Shown: one piece after another, positions 9,501 through 16,806 of the stretch
Position numbering within the stretch: position 1 is the stretch's first letter
Layout of the letters: each line of letters opens with the position of its first letter
Assembly (NCBI GenBank): GCA_030123525.1
Contig: CP126125.1
Location: 3,162,001-3,226,000, forward strand
Length of the DNA stretch: 64,000 nucleotides
Reading direction: 5' to 3'
Origin: ELB16-189 sp018266435
GTDB lineage: Bacteria > Bacteroidota > Bacteroidia > Cytophagales > Cyclobacteriaceae
The notes under the pieces: model-generated
Seen by the model: the letters and a program-made list of their open reading frames with translations, nothing else
Told to the model about the DNA's origin: nothing
Databases searched by the model: none
Translations under genes and position numbers: made by a program

Positions 9501-9746
9501 TGAAATCCGGCCCTGAAAAAAATTATAAATAACGGTGATAATGATTCCAAACAGTCCGGAGTACACCAGTACAATGGGCAGGTCATCTTTTTCGCTGAAA
9601 TCAGGAAGGCTTAATAAAAGTGATTGCGAAGCTACCGCAAAGGTGGCTAGGAAAAGCCCCATCAAAAAACTCATGATTAATAGGAGCCCTACCTGCCCCT
9701 CTTCATCCGTCTCCACATCGAGCATTTTCCAGAGTCGGTGTAACAT
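6573..9746 (-). CDS. Npt1/Npt2-type nucleotide transporter with HEAT repeats and cyclic-nucleotide-binding domain
   Basis: 1057 aa. Residues about 1-430 hold some 11-12 membrane helices in the pattern of the ATP/ADP-translocase-related family (NTT/Tlc, Npt1/Npt2): after a short cytosolic start come GLLLIMSFLMGLFLATFAV and further helices, with the conserved-looking SKLFINSFRDALDTPIFKF segment near 345-365. Residues about 440-870 are helical HEAT-like repeats (LLELLRDADPKVGGEAILTA is a clear unit). Residues about 930-1045 form a cyclic-nucleotide-binding-like jelly roll (ILIVAAGEVRMKN, LKQGDVFGDLF). Family members exchange nucleotides across membranes in intracellular bacteria and plastids; similar three-part proteins occur in free-living Bacteroidota, where the substrate is not established. 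It is the first gene of the five-gene operon. Its start at 9746 leaves a 275-bp upstream region with a long palindrome. Confidence 0.85.
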   Translation of the reverse strand: MLHRLWKMLDVETDEEGQVGLLLIMSFLMGLFLATFAVASQSLLLSLPDFSEKDDLPIVLVYSGLFGIIITVIYNFFQGRISFSALAIYNLILVIAATAFIEFGESYVKDERILFEFGFTLILPVTFIIQLVFWGAFGRMFNVRVGKRLIGSVDVGTDIASMLAFFSIPILITAGVKVENLYTIALFSIIGYTFFFIILSRKYLGKKASVAVAEADIKKISMLQFFSNRYILLMALFIVVSLTALRFVDYSFYNVSVVQFNANSLPIFLSLFEATIVIFGFLFTTFITDRIAQDYGLRVAMIINPMVIIVFTIAAFLLGSVFGFDPAVSSKNEVIYFFIAIAMSKLFINSFRDALDTPIFKFYYVPIDSSIKIDVQTKIEGVVFALASTVAGGLIVLINQFHFFNLLYISAFTAGLLVLWYLIANRMYAGYRDTLQSSLVKNKRSIEKDVVKEYTMDSVLNKEVNSDAESKVIYGLKLMEKLEPALFESTIIHLSESSIKRVKKFALDKIAELGILPEEKSEIKGLAQQAAGTAEDSDLLSISPDKLMKLSKSVKQTDRILAAKFMRKLTNSKTIFILLELLRDADPKVGGEAILTARKVRRQETWNVLIDMLSSPLYSHQAASALKEAGPAILSHLETAFHKSGQTEIVMLKIIQIMGHIGGDEGLQLLWKKIDYPDKRVVKQILYALRLINYQAKGREALAVKDLLDTEMSKTLWNIAALDEIPEEEKYTFLRDALREEIRDNYDHLTLLLSLIYDPESVQLVKENIETGTPDSTQYALELLDLFVDQDLKPKLIPLLDDSATKDKLEKLQIYFPRESYNPIQTINYILNRDFNYNNRWTKACAAHVTAYIDTFRVSRGLISQMFNQDKLIQETTAWVIYNKDKQAYQTVSDRLPYRDKKFLDSSIENNQLLDGLDDGFFLFIEMVMFIKKLSAFSRISGKVLSDLSDKIQPVTLQTRDKLMITSVETPILIVAAGEVRMKNQSQEVTVLKQGDVFGDLFQEGQVPKISEVEALERSVIFKIELIDFYFVLASHHDLAQGLIYNVTEKRKQQQAV

Positions 9747-9794
9747 AAGTCAGGTTTAAATATTAAATGTGCACAAAAAAATAAAAAAAACAAA

Positions 9795-9842
9795 GCTTTT
9801 AGTGATTAACTCACATGATCATGTGAGTTAATCACTAAAAGC
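9795..9842. repeat. Perfect 48-bp palindrome in the divergent upstream region
   Basis: Two 24-nt arms are exact reverse complements with no loop (left arm starts GCTTTTAGTG, centre TCACATGATCATGTGA). It lies 48 bp upstream of the nucleotide carrier gene (minus) and 180 bp upstream of the OmpA-like gene (plus), inside the 275-bp stretch 9747-10021 that has no gene. A terminator is unlikely because neither neighbour reads toward it. An operator, a cruciform, or a relic of a small inverted-repeat element are possible. A second, smaller inverted repeat (7-bp arms CAACTAA/TTAGTTG, 7-nt loop) follows at 9887-9907. I found no clear promoter box in this stretch. Confidence 0.9.
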
Positions 9843-10021
9843 AAAACCCTAAAAAATCATTGAATGAGTAAATATTTAACCCCCGTCAACTAACTATTCA
9901 TTAGTTGTAACGAAGCAAAAAAACAGTTGACTGTGAAAGTATATTGCTGTAAGAAAAAAGTGTACCTTCAAGAAAATGTCTCAATAATTATTATTCACTT
10001 GCAAAAAATTTTTGTCAAAAA

Positions 10022-12328
10022 ATGAAAGGACATCTATTACTACTTACCCTGTTTGTACTACTGACGCAAATTAATGAGGGGCTGGCACAGGATGCCAAAA
10101 AACTGGCTGAAGCACAAAGCCTATTCGCTATGAAAAGATATGACAAAGCGTTGCCCTTGTTTATAGATATCACGCAATCTGGCAGTAAAGATCCATTAGT
10201 ACACTATCAAACCGGTACTTGTTACGCAAAAGATCAAAATACTGATAATCAGATTAAAGCAATTCCTTATTTAGAATATGCATTAGGTAGCGGAAAGAAT
10301 CTACCGCCCACTTTATCCTACGATCTGGGGTGGCTCTACTTAAAAAACGAGCAACTCGACAAGGCTCTCATCTCATTTGATACTTATAAGAAAAGTGCAA
10401 AGGACCCGCAAACAAAAAAGGCAGTTGACAAAGCCATTGAGATTTGTCACAATGCCATTGCCATGATGGCTATCCCGAGAAATTTTACCGTACACCCCTG
10501 CCCGGGTTCAATCAACAGCCAATACACCGAATACAACCCCACTGTTTCGGCTGACGAAAGTGTAATTGCCTACACAGCCTTACGTCCCAATACCGGGCGC
10601 ACACGCTCAGGTGATAAATTTATTGAGCAAGTCTATGTTTCTTACAACCAATCCGGAAGCTGGACGGAGCCGGTTGTCATTCCTATTGCAGACGATAAAA
10701 ACGTAGGCACGGCAGGTATTTCACCCGATGGGCAAAAACTGTTAATTTTTATCGGTGGTGCCAGCGACCCAGGCAGCCTTTACCAAATTACTAAAGACGG
10801 TGACGGCTGGACTAAACCAAGTTTGCTGGCGGGAACTATCAACTCATCCGGGTCAATGGAAACTACCTGCAGCATTACACCCGATGGAAAGACCATCTAC
10901 TTTGCCAGCGACCGGGTTGGAGGCAAAGGCGGACTTGACATTTGGAAAACAGAATTAAAAGCCGATGGCCGATGGGGCCAACCCGTTAATCTCGGCCCTG
11001 AAATAAATTCAGCTGACAATGAAGATGCTCCATTCATCCACCCTGACCAAAAGACCCTGTTCTTCACCTCCGATGGGCATAACACCATGGGCGGCAACGA
11101 TATTTTTAAATCAAGTTTGGTCAACGGCAAATGGACACGCCCCGAAAACATGGGCTATCCGGTAAACACAACAGCCAATGATAATTATTTCACCCTGCTG
11201 GCCGATGGCAAACGGGGGTATTTCTCATCTGACAGAAAAGGCGGCCAAGGCGCACAAGATATTTACTATATCGATATGCCCGAGAATTCGTCCACCATTC
11301 CATTAACCATGCTAAAAGGTAAAATTATAAATGCGGAAACGGGCAAGCCTATCCCTACAAAAATGTATGTCATCGACAAAGACTCAAAAAAAGAATTGGA
11401 GTTTGTCTATGATCCAGATCCTAAGACAGGAGACTATTTAATCATCCTCCCTCCTTCTAAAAGTTATGACATTGTCATTGAGTCAGAAGATTTTTTGCCC
11501 TATACACTGAATGTGAACATACCCAACCAAACCTATTTTTATGCGTTGTACCAACAGATCAACCTTCGCACAATCAAACAGTTTGATGTAAAAGTGGGTC
11601 AGGAAGTTTCAGTGAAGAACGCGTTTTATGATACCCAACAAGATGTTAAGACTGATTTGCGCCAAACCCATGAATCACAACTAGTCAAGAGTGGTGCTGT
11701 TGATCCGTATGACATGATGATTGACTTGATGGCTGCCAAAGACAAATCAGGTGTAGATTATTTGGTTAGTTTAATTGAACAAACCAATCCTGTAGAGGCT
11801 GTAAACTTCAATGAAAAAGAGAATGCTAAAATTGAAGTGGCCTCACGTGTATATTATTATGACGAAAGTGATGAAAGCAAATTTGAACAGAAACAGGTAG
11901 AAGGCAAAACAGTTTTTTCATTGCCCACCATGATTGTGACGGAAGAAGCCAAACGCATGAAAGAAAACCAGGCTAAAACCGTGGCTTACGACAAAAATCT
12001 GCTGGCCAAATTTGTAAAAATATTTTTTGATCAGGGCAAAAGTGAGTTGAAGGATCAGTACACGGTTTCACTAAAAGAAATCCTTCAAATATTAAACTCC
12101 AATGCCGGGCTAGGTATCGAAATATCGGGCTTTGCGTCAGCCGAAGGAACGGAAGAAGCCAACCGTGAGCTATCCAACAAACGCGCCATTGCTGTACTTG
12201 ACTATTTTAATCACCAGGGCATTGTGCGCAGGCGCATCGTAGCTAAAGGATACGGAGCCACCAAAGATGAAAAGGCCTCAAAGGAAGAAGGCCGAAGAGT
12301 TGAGGTGAGGGTGGTTGCTGTGAAGTAA
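10022..12328 (+). CDS. PorE-like OmpA-family protein (TPR, PD40 propeller, CRD, OmpA_C)
   Basis: 768 aa with a signal peptide (MKGHLLLLTLFVLLTQINEGLA). Order of domains: TPR-like helices about 25-150; a WD40/PD40 beta-propeller about 160-420 with repeated blades such as TPDGKTIYFASDRVGGKGGLD and HPDQKTLFFTSDG; a carboxypeptidase-regulatory-like domain about 430-515 (LKGKIINAETGKPI); a C-terminal OmpA peptidoglycan-binding domain about 660-766 (IFFDQGKSELKDQ ... RELSNKRAIAVLDYF). This is the architecture of PorE of the type IX secretion system, which ties the machine to peptidoglycan. Many Bacteroidota carry several such proteins, so PorE identity is likely but not proven. It converges with a T9SS cargo gene that ends 23 bp away. 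Confidence 0.85.
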   Translation: MKGHLLLLTLFVLLTQINEGLAQDAKKLAEAQSLFAMKRYDKALPLFIDITQSGSKDPLVHYQTGTCYAKDQNTDNQIKAIPYLEYALGSGKNLPPTLSYDLGWLYLKNEQLDKALISFDTYKKSAKDPQTKKAVDKAIEICHNAIAMMAIPRNFTVHPCPGSINSQYTEYNPTVSADESVIAYTALRPNTGRTRSGDKFIEQVYVSYNQSGSWTEPVVIPIADDKNVGTAGISPDGQKLLIFIGGASDPGSLYQITKDGDGWTKPSLLAGTINSSGSMETTCSITPDGKTIYFASDRVGGKGGLDIWKTELKADGRWGQPVNLGPEINSADNEDAPFIHPDQKTLFFTSDGHNTMGGNDIFKSSLVNGKWTRPENMGYPVNTTANDNYFTLLADGKRGYFSSDRKGGQGAQDIYYIDMPENSSTIPLTMLKGKIINAETGKPIPTKMYVIDKDSKKELEFVYDPDPKTGDYLIILPPSKSYDIVIESEDFLPYTLNVNIPNQTYFYALYQQINLRTIKQFDVKVGQEVSVKNAFYDTQQDVKTDLRQTHESQLVKSGAVDPYDMMIDLMAAKDKSGVDYLVSLIEQTNPVEAVNFNEKENAKIEVASRVYYYDESDESKFEQKQVEGKTVFSLPTMIVTEEAKRMKENQAKTVAYDKNLLAKFVKIFFDQGKSELKDQYTVSLKEILQILNSNAGLGIEISGFASAEGTEEANRELSNKRAIAVLDYFNHQGIVRRRIVAKGYGATKDEKASKEEGRRVEVRVVAVK

Positions 12329-12351
12329 TAAGACATCACACTCGCAGGCAA

Positions 12352-15300
12352 TTACAAAATAATTACTTTACGGGTAATGATTCCATCCGGGGTAACTATA
12401 TGTATGAGGATAAGCCCGAGGTTTGAATTGTCAAAGGTAATTTTTATAACTCCATCTGCCCCTTGCTCAATAACATTGGCATAAACCGTTTGCCCTACCG
12501 CATTGATAAATGAAATATCTGCAGAGATATCGTTAAGACCATTTATAAAAATAGTGTGAGATGCAGGGTTAGGATAAACCGTAAGAACAGGTTGGTTAGT
12601 CGGTGCTATGCCGGTTGTTGTATTCCAAATATTTTTCAGAGTACTGACTTCATTGGGGCCAAGTGCCTGATCGTAAATCCGCACCTCATCCAATGTACCA
12701 TAAAATCCATAGCTTGTTACCGTAGGAAGTTGCTTACTAAATACAACATCTACATTGGAAACATTCAATAAACCTGAGCAGGAAGAATATGAATTCATCT
12801 TACCATTAACATACAACTCCATAGAATAACCGGTGTATGCAACCGTAATATGATAGAACAAATTCAATTGGAGTGGAAACGTACTGTCCAAATCTACAAT
12901 TCCGCTTGTGGTGTTGACTGTCCACCTTAATTTACCGTTTGAAAGAATAGAAATTTTCCAGCGTTGCTGATAGCTGCCATGCGAAAGTACATACGACTCA
13001 GCCGGAAGTACATCCAGTTTAACCCAGCACGATAAAGTAATCTGATTTTGAAAATTTAAACTAGAGGCATTGGGTACATCAATCAAGTCTGTATTAGATG
13101 AAAATCTATACGCTTTGTTCGGCAAACCACGCGCATCAGTTGTTGGCTGGGCTCCTGATACCGTTCCATTATGATTGTTTCCACTATAGTCCCTGGCGTT
13201 TCCGTCCAGTGGGTAATACGCTACTCCTTTATCAACTAGCTGAGTTTTACCTTTTACCAAAATTTTTAATTGAGTTGTAGCAGAAAGAGAGTCTGAGTTT
13301 TTTACTGTAACAGATATTGAATATAATCCTTCGGATGCGGGTGACTTCCAAAAAAACACTGAATCAGACTGGTGAACAACTGATCCATTGTTAAAACTCC
13401 AACTGTATTTCATTTTAACCGAAGGTGCATTAGAAATTGCTGTGCAAACCAAACGGGCCGTGCTATCAGCATAATACCAGATCGAATCAGCCATCAATGA
13501 AGAAATTGTCGGTGCCTTTGGAATTCTCGGAACAACATTAAATTTCAACGAATCTACAGCGGTTGAAGTGCCGTCACTAACACTCAGTTTCAAATTATAA
13601 GTACCTGTCACGTGTGGAACAGTCCATACAAATGAGCTGTCCGTTGTAGTTGAAGTTAAAATACCATTAACATACCAGCTAAAAGAAGCCGGTGCTTTTT
13701 TATTTCTAATGGAACTGTACACAGTTACTTGTTGATCGTACTGAACCGTGCTATCCGTTGAGGCCAACGACTGGATTAAAAGTTTGCCATTAAAGTTATA
13801 CCCATAATGATAATCAATAATAGATTGATTTACATACAGTTTTTCGTTTACATTAATGGGTGTAGAACCCGCAGGGATATAAACCAGGATCATCGCCTGA
13901 TCAGAAGGCACCGTTATTAACGTAGCTGCTGTAGCCGATGTTTTTATAGTTGTTTGAGAAATTGCATCGTAAATATCATAGTTATGAGAGCCCAGCTGAA
14001 GGGTGATGTTTTGGGAGGCAGCAAGAGGATTATAGACTAAATAGGTGGGGTATGAATTCTTCGAAAAAAAATCTGTTTTGTTTAGGTTCAATAATAAAAT
14101 ACCGGCTACATCTGTTGTGTCAATGAGAGAGGCCATGTACCCCACATGTGATGAGCCGTACAAACCAAAATTGGTTTGAGCCCATCCTGATCGTAAAGCA
14201 TCTCCTGTGGCAAATAATAGAGAGTCGTTCAACCCTTTTTGCTTTAGTGCCTCATACCCTATAATTGCTTGAGGGTCATTGGCCGAACTCCACAAATACC
14301 CATCTTGATGAGAGGACGGTAAATAGGGACGATAGTACATACGGCTGGCATTAGCCATATTAAGCACCCATTTGGCCACAGTTCGGGCAAACCTTTTATC
14401 GTACTTCACTAATGGCACTAAGGCAGCAGCTTGCTGGAAGCCATTCATGGCAAACGCATAGCCTGTGTTGGGGTTATCTACTTCTCCTATCAATCCGGAA
14501 ACATCGTTCATTCCGGTAACGGCATCTCCCCATGTTCCTACAATTGTACCCCAGTTACGCACACTGCTTTGATCAAAACTCCAATTGATCATTTTGGTGA
14601 TATTATAGTTTGTTCCAAGCTCCGCATTCATTTTTGCTGCGGTAAATGTTCCATAAGGTAACTGGATTTCATAAGCCGGGTTAGAAGTCAGACTGGCGAG
14701 GTAACCTATTGCCATTTGTGCTCCATCTAAATATTTTCGCTGTCCGGTTTGTTGATAAGCTTGGTAAAGTAACCAACCGATTGCTCCAGCTGCTTCGGGT
14801 TCAGACCATCCTCCTGAAACGGGAGACATCGTACTAAAATTAAAAGCCCGATAATTCATTTGTGGTAACTTCCATGGAGTAGTTGTACCACCCATTGCCT
14901 GTACAGCAGACAGCCAACGGTCGGCAACAGTAGTAAACTGTGTCTGAAAATCAGCTGTTGTTGGATACAGCGAATACAACTGGTAGAAAAAAACATTGGG
15001 CATCACATCATACCACCAATCATTTCCGCTGGTAGCTGAATACCCATTGAGGTAAATATTTTGGCCGTTAGCTTTGTTAAAAAAATCTTTAGATTTCAAA
15101 ACCCAGTTATTGCCAAACTGGTTTGATTTATCAATACCTACCAATGAGGCTCCAACAAGAGACGGGATAATGTTGATGGCTTCGGCCTGAGAGCCACTGC
15201 TTGCCGAGCCAACATAAGAGTCAAATAAAATGGGTTGAATAGAAGAGTAATTAACTCCGTTGGGTTTAAGGTGCATCAATGGTAAATACTGGCCGGTAGC

Positions 15301-15477
15301 ATTCAGATTATAAACAAATGAATCATACTTCAAGGTTATACTTTTCCAATTGCGCATACTGTATGGCGTAGGCATGTTGTGCATCAGCCCTACCCTGTTA
15401 ATATCAATTTGTCCGGGTTGTGCATGAGCAAAGTAAGCTGTGTATGCAAAAACAATGACGAGAGCACGAATGGACAT
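12352..15477 (-). CDS. T9SS-secreted multidomain protein of an unrecognised carbohydrate-active-like family
   Basis: 1041 aa. A signal peptide (MSIRALVIVFAYTAYFAHA) precedes a domain of about 25-560 that is clearly paralogous to the lipoprotein encoded at 21401-23146: shared motifs include LVGIDK.NQ, DWWYDxxPNVxFY, RYDxRFAxxxxKWxLNxANAxR and the FPTYLxxNP/YPTYLVYNP segment. The helical repeats recall alpha/alpha-toroid glycosidases and lyases, but I cannot name a family. Two Ig/PKD-like domains follow at about 575-770, then a LamG/concanavalin-like domain about 775-945 (YYPLDGNARDYSGNNHNG), then a type IX sorting domain (VLTVYPNPASHTIFING ... IITRKVIIL). It is the last gene of the PUL, 119 bp after the LamG lipoprotein with a hairpin between. 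A cell-surface or released glycan-degrading enzyme is inferred. Confidence 0.82.
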   Translation of the reverse strand: MSIRALVIVFAYTAYFAHAQPGQIDINRVGLMHNMPTPYSMRNWKSITLKYDSFVYNLNATGQYLPLMHLKPNGVNYSSIQPILFDSYVGSASSGSQAEAINIIPSLVGASLVGIDKSNQFGNNWVLKSKDFFNKANGQNIYLNGYSATSGNDWWYDVMPNVFFYQLYSLYPTTADFQTQFTTVADRWLSAVQAMGGTTTPWKLPQMNYRAFNFSTMSPVSGGWSEPEAAGAIGWLLYQAYQQTGQRKYLDGAQMAIGYLASLTSNPAYEIQLPYGTFTAAKMNAELGTNYNITKMINWSFDQSSVRNWGTIVGTWGDAVTGMNDVSGLIGEVDNPNTGYAFAMNGFQQAAALVPLVKYDKRFARTVAKWVLNMANASRMYYRPYLPSSHQDGYLWSSANDPQAIIGYEALKQKGLNDSLLFATGDALRSGWAQTNFGLYGSSHVGYMASLIDTTDVAGILLLNLNKTDFFSKNSYPTYLVYNPLAASQNITLQLGSHNYDIYDAISQTTIKTSATAATLITVPSDQAMILVYIPAGSTPINVNEKLYVNQSIIDYHYGYNFNGKLLIQSLASTDSTVQYDQQVTVYSSIRNKKAPASFSWYVNGILTSTTTDSSFVWTVPHVTGTYNLKLSVSDGTSTAVDSLKFNVVPRIPKAPTISSLMADSIWYYADSTARLVCTAISNAPSVKMKYSWSFNNGSVVHQSDSVFFWKSPASEGLYSISVTVKNSDSLSATTQLKILVKGKTQLVDKGVAYYPLDGNARDYSGNNHNGTVSGAQPTTDARGLPNKAYRFSSNTDLIDVPNASSLNFQNQITLSCWVKLDVLPAESYVLSHGSYQQRWKISILSNGKLRWTVNTTSGIVDLDSTFPLQLNLFYHITVAYTGYSMELYVNGKMNSYSSCSGLLNVSNVDVVFSKQLPTVTSYGFYGTLDEVRIYDQALGPNEVSTLKNIWNTTTGIAPTNQPVLTVYPNPASHTIFINGLNDISADISFINAVGQTVYANVIEQGADGVIKITFDNSNLGLILIHIVTPDGIITRKVIIL

Positions 15478-15535
15478 TACTATTTTATTAAAAAATAAGA
15501 TGAACGATTACTCTTTACTATTTATAAAACAAATT

Positions 15536-15576
15536 TATGAAGAGAGCAGTAAGGGTAACCTCACTGCTCTCTCATA
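15536..15576 (-). terminator. Hairpin terminator or attenuator between LamG lipoprotein and T9SS enzyme genes
   Basis: On the minus strand a 14-bp stem with one bulged base (arm GAGAGCAGT at 15542-15550 pairing with 15563-15571, extended by TATGA/TCATA) closes a 12-nt loop and is followed by a T-rich stretch (AATTTGTTTTAT). It begins about 20 bp after the LamG lipoprotein stop. It could end or reduce transcription before the last PUL gene. Confidence 0.6.
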
Positions 15577-15596
15577 ATCAAATTAATAACTAATAC

Positions 15597-16757
15597 TTAC
15601 GGTTTTTCTAAATTATATATACTGGTAACCTCAGCAGCTGATATTGCCGTTTTGTAAATGCGCAAATCATCTATTGCTCCAATAAAATATCCTCCCCAGT
15701 TTACATAATAAGGCGAATTTGAGTTTGTGGAATAAACAGATGTTGGCAAATCCTGCCCAATGGTTAAATTAACGGGCTTGCTTGATAAATTTACTATTGT
15801 GCCCGGAACATTATTCCAATCATAAATCTGAATACCGTTGATATAGAAAATTTCATGGCCCCCTCCAAATGTTACAACTAAATGATACCATTTGTTGAGC
15901 GGTACAAGTTTACCCACATTCATATCTCGGTCGTAATAGGTAGTATCTGCACTCGTGCCTAGCGGAGGGTTATTAAAACCTGAAGCATGAACAGTAAAAA
16001 ATGGCCGGGGTGTATCTTGAATTTGAAATTTCCACCCGCTCCAACGATTCATTGAAACAATATAATTATTTGCCCAGTATTTGTTGGGATCACCAACTAA
16101 TGAATCGGCTTTTACCCAAACTGAAATTGATATTTGACTTGGGTTCAATAATGAGTTATAAGGAACTTCAACATTGGCACCAGCTGTAAAGTGTAATGCC
16201 TTGTTTGCATTGCCATAACGGTCAGCTGTTTGAGTAGGTACATTGCTGGTTACAGTATAACCTGACCAAGGCAAGCCTGCTGTTGTACTAAAATACGAGT
16301 GACCTGCTTTAATCGTTCCATTAAAATTATTACCAGAATAGTCTTTTACTGAAGTACCTACGGCTGCAGTTGTTAATTCATCAAAAGTCCACTGACCAAC
16401 TAAGTTGGTGGGGTCAATTGGTACAACTGCGGCAGCTTGGTAGGTTGCAACTGCTGCAGTCAACTGTGCAACGGCTGCCGTAACTTGTGCTTGAGTGGAT
16501 TGCTTATTACTAGCTACGGCCTGAGCGGCTGTTACTGCCGCCTGAAGTATCGCTTGTGAGCCTCTTGTGTACTGCCCCGAGGCAGTGCCCTCAGTAGTCG
16601 TAGATAATAAGTTTTGCGCACTGGTAATTGCCGTGTTTAAAGCACTGAAATCTACGGGGGCGGGAGTGTCACTTTTAGAGCATGAGCTGACAAACCATGC
16701 CGCCAGTACAAAGGCTAGCAGCAAACTGGGTAATCGAATTGCATTTTTTGTTTTCAT
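15597..16757 (-). CDS. LamG-domain lipoprotein, probable surface glycan-binding protein of the PUL
   Basis: 386 aa with a lipoprotein signal (LAAWFVSSC, Cys near residue 26). Residues about 35-110 form an Ala/Thr/Gln-rich helical segment resembling a FIVAR-type spacer (AVTAAQAVASNKQSTQAQ). Residues about 115-385 are a LamG-like jelly roll (LVGQWTFDELTT ... KDYSGNNFNGTI ... ISISVWVKADSL ... GAIDDLRIYKTAIS). No catalytic motif is visible. Lying 49 bp after susD, it occupies the place where SusE/SusF-type surface glycan-binding proteins are found, so a binding role is likely. The LamG domain is similar in type to that of the T9SS protein encoded next. Confidence 0.82.
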   Translation of the reverse strand: MKTKNAIRLPSLLLAFVLAAWFVSSCSKSDTPAPVDFSALNTAITSAQNLLSTTTEGTASGQYTRGSQAILQAAVTAAQAVASNKQSTQAQVTAAVAQLTAAVATYQAAAVVPIDPTNLVGQWTFDELTTAAVGTSVKDYSGNNFNGTIKAGHSYFSTTAGLPWSGYTVTSNVPTQTADRYGNANKALHFTAGANVEVPYNSLLNPSQISISVWVKADSLVGDPNKYWANNYIVSMNRWSGWKFQIQDTPRPFFTVHASGFNNPPLGTSADTTYYDRDMNVGKLVPLNKWYHLVVTFGGGHEIFYINGIQIYDWNNVPGTIVNLSSKPVNLTIGQDLPTSVYSTNSNSPYYVNWGGYFIGAIDDLRIYKTAISAAEVTSIYNLEKP

Positions 16758-16806
16758 AAATTTTAATTTGAGTTAGAGTTATTATTTAAGTGTAAAAAAG
16801 ATTTCA

